Origin: Candidatus Fermentibacterota bacterium
Lineage (GTDB): Bacteria > JAFGKV01
Direction of reading: 5' to 3'
DNA: 10,034 nucleotides
NCBI GenBank assembly: GCA_030620115.1
Contig: JAUXFG010000144.1
Location: 1-10,034 of the forward strand
Shown here: positions 1 through 5,895 of the stretch, in pieces
Position numbering within the stretch: position 1 is the first letter of the stretch
Layout: every line of letters begins with the position of its first letter
Notes under the pieces: generated by a model
Database searches by the model: none
Told to the model about the DNA's origin: nothing
The model's input: only the letters and a program-made list of their open reading frames with translations
Position numbers and translations under genes: made by a program

Positions 1-132
1 AAACAAGAACACCGAAAAAGGCACTTGAATCAGAATGCCTCAGTCGCTATGCTCCTTCGGCAGCCAGTTAGCGCGAGGGTTCTACACCAGATGAATACAG
101 TGGTCCTTGAGAGGAGAGCTGAGGTCAAATGA
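1..132 (+). CDS. possible 3' end of an unidentified ORF
   Basis: The first plus frame is open from the window edge for 43 codons and ends in TGA at 130-132. The visible C-terminus is basic and mixed (ending VVLERRAEVK) and I do not recognise a family. The only positive support is that its stop overlaps the ATG of the next small ORF as ATGA, a common arrangement of translationally coupled genes. An open stretch of 43 codons can easily occur by chance, and another frame here (ending KKALESECLSRYAPSAAS before a TAG at 67-69) cannot be excluded as the true coding tail. Confidence 0.25.
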   Translation, partial: KQEHRKRHLNQNASVAMLLRQPVSARVLHQMNTVVLERRAEVK

Positions 133-263
133 GAAAGGTCGGAAGAAACGCACCGTGCCCGTGTGGGAGCGTTGCGGATGTGGCCATATCCTTGCGACAC
201 GCAGGCTACATCATACTTGATGGTTTCAGAGTAATCGACGATGAACCGATGGTAGAGGTGTAG
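129..263 (+). CDS. small ORF with a SEC-C-like N-terminal motif (44 aa)
   Basis: A 44-codon ORF starts at ATG 129, preceded by GAGG at 121-124, and ends in TAG at 261-263. Residues 5-14 read GRNAPCPCGS, which closely matches the opening of the SEC-C metal-binding motif (usually GRNDPCPCGSGKKYKKC, ligands C-x-C-x8-C-[CH]). SEC-C occurs at the C-terminus of SecA and in many small or fused proteins, where it binds zinc. Here only the first cysteine pair (C10, C12) is present. The positions for the second pair hold Ser and Leu, and the rest (ending LDGFRVIDDEPMVEV) is unlike SEC-C. It may be a remnant, a divergent small protein, or a chance match. The ATG overlaps the stop of the ORF to its left. 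Confidence 0.4.
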   Translation: MRKVGRNAPCPCGSVADVAISLRHAGYIILDGFRVIDDEPMVEV

Positions 264-393
264 AACCATGCGTCTGGGTGCCGCTCAGCTCGCGCACATT
301 AGGCCTCGCATACTATTATGCACTGTTCTCTCCAGAAGGGAGCTCTTGGCATCGCTTTCTGGTTTGGTTGTGTCCGTGTGGGCGGAATGACTG

Positions 394-400
394 AAGGAGG
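394..400 (+). promoter_or_regulatory. ribosome binding site of the membrane methyltransferase
   Basis: AAGGAGG lies six bases before the ATG at 407. It is a near-consensus Shine-Dalgarno and fixes the start of the gene. I saw no convincing sigma70 promoter in 264-393. Confidence 0.75.
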
Positions 401-406
401 TGGAGC

Positions 407-910
407 ATGGAGCTGATGCCTGCCCTTGAAATAGGATGGCCTAATGGGTGGATTCTGTTGGCTTTGCTCTTTTTTGTATATGGCATTTTGCTTTTGGTCT
501 TTCCAAAGGATGTGATAGCACGGCTGTATGAATATGATCGATCCAGGTGGAGCAGAAGGCAAAGAGCTTTCTATACTATAGGGAAACTGTTAATTCTTGT
601 ATATTTGGCTCTCATAATCTTTACTCCACTGAAAAGAGGAACTGTTGTTTTCATTCCTGCGATTGTTCTATTCGTCCTTGGATTGGCTGGTTTCATTATT
701 GCGCTGGTCAATTTCAAGAACACACCACCTGATCAGCCGGTTACCAGTGGACTCTACAGAATGTCACGCCACCCACAGGTGTTCATGGGATTCATGCTAG
801 GTTGTGGGATTTGTATGGCGATAGGCTCATGGCTGGCACTATTCATACTGATTCTATCCTCATTATTCGGTTCCGCTAGAGCCCTGGCGGAGGAAGAAGT
901 TTGCCTATAG
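407..910 (+). CDS. isoprenylcysteine carboxyl methyltransferase/PEMT-type membrane methyltransferase, cut short by an in-frame TAG
   Basis: The 167-residue product is an integral membrane protein with hydrophobic segments at roughly 15-32, 58-73, 79-102 and 125-154. Residues 114-123 (SGLYRMSRHP), GSW at 140-142 and the acidic EEE at 162-164 form the typical SAM-binding C-terminal pattern of the ICMT/phospholipid methyltransferase/NnrU-like group. Substrate cannot be predicted. The family continues past the EE pair with a YG..Y..Y...VPRY tail. Exactly this tail is encoded in the same frame after TAG 908-910 and ends at TGA 971-973. So the ancestral gene was 407-973, and this copy carries a single-codon interruption (nonsense mutation, sequencing error or, less likely, recoding). 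The missing tail is conserved, so the truncated product may be inactive. The gene is clearly more A+T-rich than its neighbours (25 of 60 G+C in 421-480, 22 of 60 in 601-660), which may point to transfer. Confidence 0.8.
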   Translation: MELMPALEIGWPNGWILLALLFFVYGILLLVFPKDVIARLYEYDRSRWSRRQRAFYTIGKLLILVYLALIIFTPLKRGTVVFIPAIVLFVLGLAGFIIALVNFKNTPPDQPVTSGLYRMSRHPQVFMGFMLGCGICMAIGSWLALFILILSSLFGSARALAEEEVCL

Positions 911-973
911 CGATATGGTGATTCATATGGTGCCTACATGAAACGAGTACCCCGATACTTTCTATTCTTTTGA
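911..973 (+). pseudogene. in-frame C-terminal tail of the methyltransferase after the TAG
   Basis: Twenty sense codons follow TAG 908-910 in the same frame and end at TGA 971-973. They encode YGDSYGAYMKRVPRY followed by a short hydrophobic end. This is the standard C-terminus of ICMT/PEMT-type methyltransferases, where the second Tyr-rich block and VPRY follow the EE pair at this spacing. There is no start codon or ribosome site for separate translation, so the segment is expressed only by readthrough or if the TAG is an error. Confidence 0.7.
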
Positions 974-1061
974 TTATGAGTTTGTAACGGGTTCAGAGAG
1001 TATCAGTTGCCTATTACAGGTGAGTCCATTTCCAAGTGAGAAATCCGGGCTAGTGCCGCCA

Positions 1062-1077
1062 CCCGCCAGTCGGCGGG
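1062..1077. repeat. short GC-rich hairpin
   Basis: CCCGCC and GGCGGG flank the four-base loop AGTC, giving a perfect six-base-pair stem about 90 bases after the methyltransferase tail. No T-run follows, so it is at best a weak intrinsic terminator. It may equally be part of a dispersed intergenic repeat. Confidence 0.4.
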
Positions 1078-1117
1078 ATCATTCATGGAAGAAACTTGGC
1101 TCGGGCTCGACAAAGCT

Positions 1118-1153
1118 CCCGACGAGGTTCCCGATGAAGTTCGAGATGAAGTT
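1118..1153. repeat. three 12-base imperfect direct repeats
   Basis: The units CCCGACGAGGTT, CCCGATGAAGTT and CGAGATGAAGTT follow one another without gaps. In one plus frame (ATG 1085, TAA 1208) they would encode PDEVPDEVRDEV. That 41-codon ORF has no recognisable ribosome site and no other support, so I annotate only the repeat. Confidence 0.55.
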
Positions 1154-1206
1154 TCAGGTCAGACCGGGGGGGCGAGAATCAATTGCAGAGCGAAATCATC
1201 GGCGCG

Positions 1207-1246
1207 ATAAATCTCTAGTAAATCCATGGATTTACTAGAGATTTAT
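1207..1246. terminator. perfect 40-base palindrome, candidate bidirectional terminator
   Basis: Positions 1207-1226 are the exact reverse complement of 1227-1246, with CCATGG at the centre and CTAG on each arm (left arm begins ATAAATCTCTAG). As RNA it would form an 18-base-pair stem with a CATG loop on either strand. It sits between the convergent methyltransferase and glycosyltransferase genes, 44 bases past the stop of the latter, where a shared terminator is expected. Against this, the stem is A+T-rich and the only T-run is the TTTAT at its foot. A protein-binding site or mobile-element remnant is the alternative. Confidence 0.5.
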
Positions 1247-1289
1247 GAGAGAGTGGAATTATGGATGGCGGATAGACTATAGGGAACCC

Positions 1290-2480
1290 TTAGACCGACC
1301 GAGGGGGGAGTTTCGCTAAGAAATCACAGAATTGTGACATGTGCTCCAGGTAACGATCCCAGGAGTATCGCTCGCCCAGTCTGCGTCTGGCCTCTGTGGC
1401 AATTCTGTGGGCGAAATCCTGGTCGCCGAGGATTCGGAGGATACCATTGGCAAAGGCATCAGGCTTCGGCTCGACCAGCACGGAGATCTTGTCGTCGAGC
1501 ACCTGCGTATGCGTTTCAAGCCTCGTGGCAACGATCGGTCTGCCTGACTGCAAGTATGAATAGATCTTGAGGGGAGTATTCTGGCCCACTTTCCTTGGGG
1601 AGATAAGGATTGATGCCATGTGCATGTAGCCGGGCATCGCGTCCGACGGTTGTTGCCCCGTCAACCTGATCCAATGGTCGACGCCGCGATCTCTCGCCAA
1701 ATCCTGTAGGGCCTTGACTTGTTCAGGCTCTCCCCCCACGAAGAGAAAAAGAGCATCAGGCTCCTGCGCTACCACTCTCGGGATGGCTTCTAGCACGATA
1801 TCGAGCCCCTGGTTTACCTCCAATGTACCGGTATAGAGAATGATCTTCTTGTCTCGAAGGCCAAGTTCCGCCCGGAGGGCTGTGGATCTCTGCGGCACCT
1901 CGGGGCCAGGGGGATCGCATACCGGGGGGTTTTCGATGAGGAACACGGGAGTGGTGGAGTTAATCTCCCGCACGAGGTCTTTGAGCCACGGGCAGACCAC
2001 GATGATTGCGGCGCTTTTTCTCAGTATCCAGCGTTCGGTCCTGCGTGCCCATGCCAACAGGATCCTCGAATGCGTGAAATTGTAGTTCACCAACTGCTGG
2101 GGCAGGCTCGAATGCATGTCATATATATGGGGCTTACGCAGGAGCTTTGCCAAGATCAGGCCGATGACCGCGCCCTCCTCGTGTGACTGTACGATATCCA
2201 CGTGACGGAGCGCAGGCAAAAGGAGCAAAGCCCTCATGGCCAGTACCATATCCAGCGGAAACTTCACCCAGGAAGGCCCGATAGGCACATGTCGAAGGAA
2301 TAGGATGGGGAAGCTTCGATGCACCCGAACTCCGGGTATCTCTACTTGTTGCCCAATATGATAGGTAACAAGATCAACACGATGCCCCAACGCGCTCAAG
2401 GCCTTCAGACGCTCGCGAACGCTGAAGGGCGTACCCCGGAACTGGAAAAAAGGCTGAGGAGATATCATGAGAATATGCAT
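1290..2480 (-). CDS. glycosyltransferase family 4 protein
   Basis: A 396-residue GT-B fold glycosyltransferase, usual length for GT4, expected to be cytoplasmic or loosely membrane-bound and to transfer a sugar from an activated donor during polysaccharide, glycolipid or exopolysaccharide synthesis. The N-terminal acceptor domain (about 1-170) opens with MHILMISPQPFFQFRGTPFS, including the glycine-containing loop that follows the first strand. The donor domain begins near 210 with LYTGTLEVNQGLD (216-228) and has the nucleotide-sugar segment SPRKVGQNTPLKIYSYLQSG (294-313). In many GT4 enzymes this reads KxYEYLxxGxPIV; a serine (S308) replaces the usual acidic residue, as I recall from a subset of homologues. 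Start ATG 2480 is chosen because the Rossmann strand begins there; an AGGAG lies 13 bases upstream, somewhat distant. It ends in TAA. The donor and acceptor are not predictable, and no other polysaccharide gene is in view. Confidence 0.88.
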   Translation of the reverse strand: MHILMISPQPFFQFRGTPFSVRERLKALSALGHRVDLVTYHIGQQVEIPGVRVHRSFPILFLRHVPIGPSWVKFPLDMVLAMRALLLLPALRHVDIVQSHEEGAVIGLILAKLLRKPHIYDMHSSLPQQLVNYNFTHSRILLAWARRTERWILRKSAAIIVVCPWLKDLVREINSTTPVFLIENPPVCDPPGPEVPQRSTALRAELGLRDKKIILYTGTLEVNQGLDIVLEAIPRVVAQEPDALFLFVGGEPEQVKALQDLARDRGVDHWIRLTGQQPSDAMPGYMHMASILISPRKVGQNTPLKIYSYLQSGRPIVATRLETHTQVLDDKISVLVEPKPDAFANGILRILGDQDFAHRIATEARRRLGERYSWDRYLEHMSQFCDFLAKLPPRSV

Positions 2481-2530
2481 CTACCGGCCCTTTCTCCTAT
2501 TGTGAGCGTTCATGGGCTGAGAGGTTCAGC

Positions 2531-2600
2531 GTTCTGGGTTCAGCGTTCTGGGTTCAGAGTTCTGGGTTCAGAGTTCTGGGTTCAGCGTTCTGGGTTCAGA
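2531..2600. repeat. 14-base tandem repeat array
   Basis: Five contiguous units of GTTCTGGGTTCAG plus A or C occupy 2531-2600, with degenerate units on both sides (2521-2530 and 2601-2620). The units differ only in the last base. The array starts about 50 bases upstream of the glycosyltransferase start, so it lies in the leader or promoter region of that gene. It has no spacers and is not a CRISPR. Similar GGTTCAG-type arrays occur between genes in deltaproteobacterial genomes (recalled, not checked). Confidence 0.9.
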
Positions 2601-2659
2601 GTTCAGAGGTTTAGGGTTCAGGGGGACTCTGAACTGCTGATTCGTGGAATCTGAAAAGC

Positions 2660-2693
2660 AACCCAGAACGGTGAACCTCTGAACCTCTGATCC
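2660..2693. repeat. inverted copies of the 14-base repeat
   Basis: AACCCAGAACGGTGAACC at 2660-2677 is the reverse complement of array sequence GGTTCAGCGTTCTGGGTT with one mismatch, and two further GAACCTCTGA units follow to 2690. On the minus strand the copies start within ten bases after the lipoprotein stop codon and could pair with the array to form a large hairpin in the operon's 3' end. There is no T-run, so ordinary intrinsic termination is not supported. Confidence 0.7.
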
Positions 2694-2697
2694 TTAC

Positions 2698-3801
2698 CTA
2701 TTCAAGCTCGGTCTTGAGCCGTCGCAAGATTTCCATGGCCTCTGCGCCGGGAACATTTTCTTCAACACCAAAGGCGCCGTCCATTCTCCCCTTCATGATG
2801 CCTCGAGAGGTCATGAGCCGCACGCAGTTGTAAAAGGGAGATTGTGGTGAGAGATCGCTGAAATCAGCCTTTGTCTCACCAACATATTTCATCTCCAAGG
2901 ATGGATCCTGGAATGCTTCCACCAGGATTTTCTGCATCGCGAACGCCAAATCCGCCCGCGCGATTTTCTCATCAGGGAGGAACTCGCCACCTGGGTATAC
3001 GTCCAGTATGCCGCATGCGAGCATCTTCTCGCAGTAACCACGTGCCCAAGAGCCTTCCACATCCTCGGGAAGAGAAACCTCAGCCTTCCGGTGCCGATAT
3101 ATTCTATCCAGGGGAAGAAGCTCATCGAGCACGGCGGAGAGCTCTGCTCTCGTGATTGCAGGCGATGCCGCTACCTTCTTCATGACCTCCGATTGACCCG
3201 CAGTGGCCCGGCGGAGTTGCTGGAGTCGCTCCCAGCTCTCAGAGGCTTTCATAAACTGTGGATCGATCTCCAATGCATTTCGATACGATCCCTCGGCCAG
3301 ATCCGGCTCATGCATCTCCTCTTGGGTCATGCCCTTGTAGAGCCACGCCTTCTTGTAGGCATCGGGCTGCTCCTCGTCCTCTCTGGTCTTGGTCTTCAAT
3401 GCCTTGTCGAACTCCTTGATGGCATCTTCCATCTTCCCTTGTGCCATCCGAACGCGCCCCAGGCCGACTCTGGCCAGGGCGTATCGATCATCCTGATCGA
3501 GGGCCTCTTTCATCTCATCCTCCGCGGCCTCCAGATCATTCCGTGCGAGAAACACAAGGCCCAATCCTTCATGCGCGGGGGCGAACGGAGTCTTGGCAGT
3601 ATGCGCCAGATCCCTTGATCGTTGGAACATCTCCTGGGCAAGATCAAGCCTGCCCTGCTCGTAGTACTCCATCCCTTGATGATACGCACCTTCGGGTGTA
3701 TCCAAGATACTGAACGGCTTCAGCTCTTTCTGTGCTCCTCCACATGCCAAGAGTAGGGTCAAGAGGGCAACGAGCAGTAGTCCTGTCTTATTCCTATTCA
3801 C
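2698..3801 (-). CDS. outer-membrane lipoprotein with TPR repeats and SLH-like repeats
   Basis: A 367-residue protein starting with GTG 3801, fixed by AAGGAGG at 3808-3814. Residues 1-20 are a lipoprotein signal with lipobox LLAC (C20); glycine follows the cysteine, so transport to the outer membrane is expected. Residues about 36-195 hold TPR helices (for example YHQGMEYYEQGRLDLAQEMF and ALARVGLGRVRMAQGKMEDA), a protein-binding scaffold. From about 213 there are three SLH-like segments: ITRAELSAVLDELLP; WARGYCEKMLACGI with ADLAFAMQKIL (252-293); and FSDLSPQSPFYNCVRLMTSR with AMEILRRLK (314-363). SLH domains bind cell-wall-linked polymers in other bacteria. The gene follows the FlgT-like gene by 13 bases and is the last of the operon; it ends in TAG. 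A link between outer membrane and peptidoglycan is my inference. Confidence 0.85.
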   Translation of the reverse strand: MNRNKTGLLLVALLTLLLACGGAQKELKPFSILDTPEGAYHQGMEYYEQGRLDLAQEMFQRSRDLAHTAKTPFAPAHEGLGLVFLARNDLEAAEDEMKEALDQDDRYALARVGLGRVRMAQGKMEDAIKEFDKALKTKTREDEEQPDAYKKAWLYKGMTQEEMHEPDLAEGSYRNALEIDPQFMKASESWERLQQLRRATAGQSEVMKKVAASPAITRAELSAVLDELLPLDRIYRHRKAEVSLPEDVEGSWARGYCEKMLACGILDVYPGGEFLPDEKIARADLAFAMQKILVEAFQDPSLEMKYVGETKADFSDLSPQSPFYNCVRLMTSRGIMKGRMDGAFGVEENVPGAEAMEILRRLKTELE

Positions 3802-3814
3802 GGATAGCCTCCTT

Positions 3815-4972
3815 CTATCGGTCGCACGCAGTGACGATGATCTTTCTCTCGTCCATGGTCGTCAGGCGGAAGCCTGGATCGCGATCGATACGTGTCGCAA
3901 GGTAGACGAGCTTTTCCGGGTAGCGGAGTTCGATGGCGCCTGATCCATCTTTGAATTCCCCGGCCTCAACCGCTTCGACCCAACGAAGCTTGCTCACGAG
4001 GTTAAGCAGCCTTCTGTACGAGGCGAGGCTTGGGAGCCCCTTGGCCTCGACACGCACGGTCTTCATCTTGTTGACCAAGTACTCGGAGTTCATCCAGGAG
4101 AGCACTTTCTTGACGATCTCTGGCGCTGCTTTTTCCATGGCCTTCTCGCTGGCATCGAATTCGTCCTGGCCGAAATCCTTGATGCGCCGCACCTGTTCCT
4201 GGCCAATGATCTTGCCGGTCTCCACTTCCACCATCCTGCACGTGACTCTCGCATGGGCTGAAGGGATACTGATGGAGGGGGCGTACTCGCTCTTATTGGC
4301 GTGAACAGAGGTTTTTGCCGTGCCTTTGATCACGAGGTTCGAGAGGAATCGTAGACCGATCATCTGTGCTTGCTCCACGTCCCCCTCGATGCGGGTGATC
4401 TCGGAATCCCTTTGTCTAACCATCTCCACGTGTTCCCGATCCCGTACATCGTACCCGGCGTCGATGAAGCCTTCGACGAGCTCGTTCTCGATCAACGAAT
4501 CATCGATGGGCTCACCAGCCATCTCTTCGTCAATCTGTATGATGACGGTAAGATTGCTGGTAAGGTTTGTCTTGATCTGTTCCTCGAGCTCTGCCTTCTC
4601 CACCTTGGCCGAAATCTTGAGACGGTAGAGATCTCCTTCGGCCCCCTCACTCACGACTTGGTAGTCCGTGATCATGCCCGATGAGGTGTTTCGTACCGTG
4701 GCCGAGAGGAGAAGCTCGTTTTGCACAAGGGTCTCCGCGTCCACAAGAACACCCACGGCCTTCTCCAGGGCTCTGACGCGCGCATCAATGATGGCCTCGT
4801 CCCTGGCCTGTGCCACGTCACCGGTCAGAATGGTCCCCACGCCCTCTGCTTCCACGATCTCCGCTTGCAGCGGGAGCGGAGAAAGCACAAGGATCAGAAA
4901 GAGAACACCTGGCGCAAACCCGAGTCGCTCAGCCCACCACGAAGACAACCTTACACTCCTTGAGGAACTCAT
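3815..4972 (-). CDS. FlgT-like periplasmic protein
   Basis: A 385-residue secreted protein (signal peptide with hydrophobic core about 20-36, cleavage after LQA37). Residues about 40-130 fit the FlgT N-terminal domain: an alanine-rich helix (ARDEAIIDARVRALEKAVGV) followed by NTSSGMITDYQVVSEG and strands LYRLKISAKV. Residues about 140-300 resemble the TolB/CsgG-like middle domain. The last 80 residues (from KTVRVEAKGLPSL) form a further alpha/beta-looking domain I cannot name. In Vibrio, FlgT forms the H ring around the flagellar basal body together with FlgO and FlgP; no flagellar gene is visible here. The start is uncertain: ATG 4972 gives the full ORF but has no ribosome site, whereas TTG 4948 (residue 9) follows AAGGAG at a proper distance. 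It overlaps the upstream gene by 44 bases (20 with TTG) and ends in TAG. Confidence 0.78.
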   Translation of the reverse strand: MSSSRSVRLSSWWAERLGFAPGVLFLILVLSPLPLQAEIVEAEGVGTILTGDVAQARDEAIIDARVRALEKAVGVLVDAETLVQNELLLSATVRNTSSGMITDYQVVSEGAEGDLYRLKISAKVEKAELEEQIKTNLTSNLTVIIQIDEEMAGEPIDDSLIENELVEGFIDAGYDVRDREHVEMVRQRDSEITRIEGDVEQAQMIGLRFLSNLVIKGTAKTSVHANKSEYAPSISIPSAHARVTCRMVEVETGKIIGQEQVRRIKDFGQDEFDASEKAMEKAAPEIVKKVLSWMNSEYLVNKMKTVRVEAKGLPSLASYRRLLNLVSKLRWVEAVEAGEFKDGSGAIELRYPEKLVYLATRIDRDPGFRLTTMDERKIIVTACDR

Positions 4973-5834
4973 TCTTCATCTCAGCGGCCAGGATCTCAGA
5001 GGCATCGTCCACGGAGAGGAGCACGTCGGCATTATGGGCTCCTGCTGCGGCAACCGCCTTGACCACGATCGGATTGGCGCCTATCCGCTCGGTAAGGGCC
5101 TTGGCTTTGTCAATGCTGTCGGTATAGCCAACTACTCCGAACCGGATTGCTGCCGATTGTTCGATATTGACCCGTCCATACAGCTCTTCATCTTTTCCTT
5201 GCACAAGAATCCTGGGCGCTAGTGCCGGTCTTACGCCGATTCCGGTGGCGTCCACGATCAAGCCTGTGGCCTCGGGAGTAGCCGCTGTTCTGGATGCGCT
5301 TGCGGCGAACAGCGAAGGCGGTGAGGCCTGTGTCTTGCGTTCCATCCACGGCACCACCACGGAGCTCAGCCCCTTTTCGCCGGTGAGGGTGAGACCCATG
5401 GTGATCTCGACCCAGATCGACCCGTCGTCAAACTCGGTCTTATTGAGAGCGAGCTCCTGTGCGCCCGTGATGAGCCCCTCGGTGGAGGTTTTCAGGCGGA
5501 CATCCTTTTCCACTTCGTTGACGAAGAGGTTATCGGAATCTATCCGCACACCGTAAATGATCTCCGCGAGCTTCTCCAAGGCGAACATGCGGGCGGTTTT
5601 CAAGGACATGGAGTAACACTGTGCCTGGGTCTTTGCCAACTCGATGTTGCAAGTGGCGCCTGCCGTGACCTCGAGATAGCCGTCCTCCCAATTGATCCTG
5701 CTCTTGTACTCCTCACTTATGGTGCGTTCTTCCAACGCGGCCTTGGCACTTCTCTCCTCCTCCCACCATTTTGGTTGGGCTGATGCCACCGACACCACAA
5801 GGAGAAGGATTCCGATCGCGAGCTTCATTTTCAT
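4929..5834 (-). CDS. secreted LPP20/FlgP-like protein, short paralogue
   Basis: A 301-residue protein with a Sec signal peptide (1-19, ASA then Q20) and no lipobox. The mature protein begins with WWEEE (23-27). Residues about 45-165 form the LPP20/FlgP-like domain, including the helix MSLKTARMFALEKLAEIIYG (76-95) and strand pairs around GSIWVEITMGLTL. Residues about 190-301 form a second conserved domain: TGLIVDATGIGVRPALAPRI, LYG, GANPIVVKA and FLKECKVVFVV. Cysteines C62 and C73 (C-x10-C) and C294 match positions in the long paralogue upstream, suggesting disulfides. Only a short, low-complexity linker (166-189) joins the two domains. GGGAGG at 5841-5846 precedes ATG 5834. It lies 61 bases after the long paralogue, pointing to tandem duplication. 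The function is unknown; an outer-membrane or periplasmic ring or complex with the FlgT-like protein is inferred. Confidence 0.8.
   Translation of the reverse strand: MKMKLAIGILLLVVSVASAQPKWWEEERSAKAALEERTISEEYKSRINWEDGYLEVTAGATCNIELAKTQAQCYSMSLKTARMFALEKLAEIIYGVRIDSDNLFVNEVEKDVRLKTSTEGLITGAQELALNKTEFDDGSIWVEITMGLTLTGEKGLSSVVVPWMERKTQASPPSLFAASASRTAATPEATGLIVDATGIGVRPALAPRILVQGKDEELYGRVNIEQSAAIRFGVVGYTDSIDKAKALTERIGANPIVVKAVAAAGAHNADVLLSVDDASEILAAEMKNEFLKECKVVFVVG
4956..4961 (-). promoter_or_regulatory. ribosome binding site favouring a TTG start for the FlgT-like gene
   Basis: AAGGAG on the minus strand ends seven bases before TTG 4948-4946, inside the last codons of the upstream gene. It supports TTG at residue 9 as the true start, which leaves a shorter and more typical signal peptide. 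ATG 4972 has only weak purine-rich sequence before it. Confidence 0.5.
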
Positions 5835-5848
5835 ACGATCCTCCCTTC

Positions 5849-5890
5849 GAAACCTAGAAACGAGGAAACCACGAAGCGTTCATAGGTTTC
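5849..5890 (-). other. imperfect hairpin between the two paralogues
   Basis: GAAACCTAGAAACG (5849-5862) pairs with CGTTCATAGGTTTC (5877-5890) at 12 of 14 positions around a 14-base loop. It fills most of the only sizeable gap in the operon and lies just before the ribosome site of the short paralogue. It could affect mRNA processing or relative expression of the two genes. No T-run follows, so a terminator is unlikely. Confidence 0.45.
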
Positions 5891-5895
5891 AGTGT

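Noticed and set aside
30-269. 79-codon minus-strand ORF over the left edge
   Set aside because: It has no recognisable motif, and the plus strand of the same bases carries the SEC-C-like sequence with better start context.
264-393. Sigma70 promoter before the methyltransferase
   Set aside because: TACTAT at 311-316 looks like a -10 element, but no -35 element is present at the proper distance.
908-910. Pyrrolysine or stop-codon reassignment as the main explanation
   Set aside because: Two nearby genes end in TAG as ordinary stops, the family is not known for pyrrolysine, and a single nonsense change explains the data; kept only as an option to test.
1085-1210. 41-codon plus-strand ORF containing PDEV repeats
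   Set aside because: No convincing ribosome site, low complexity, and no known family; kept only as a repeat.
2521-2620. CRISPR array
   Set aside because: Units are 14 bases, contiguous and without unique spacers.
3091-3618. 175-codon plus-strand ORF opposite the TPR-SLH lipoprotein
   Set aside because: Antisense shadow of a gene with clear lipobox, TPR and SLH features; no domain of its own.
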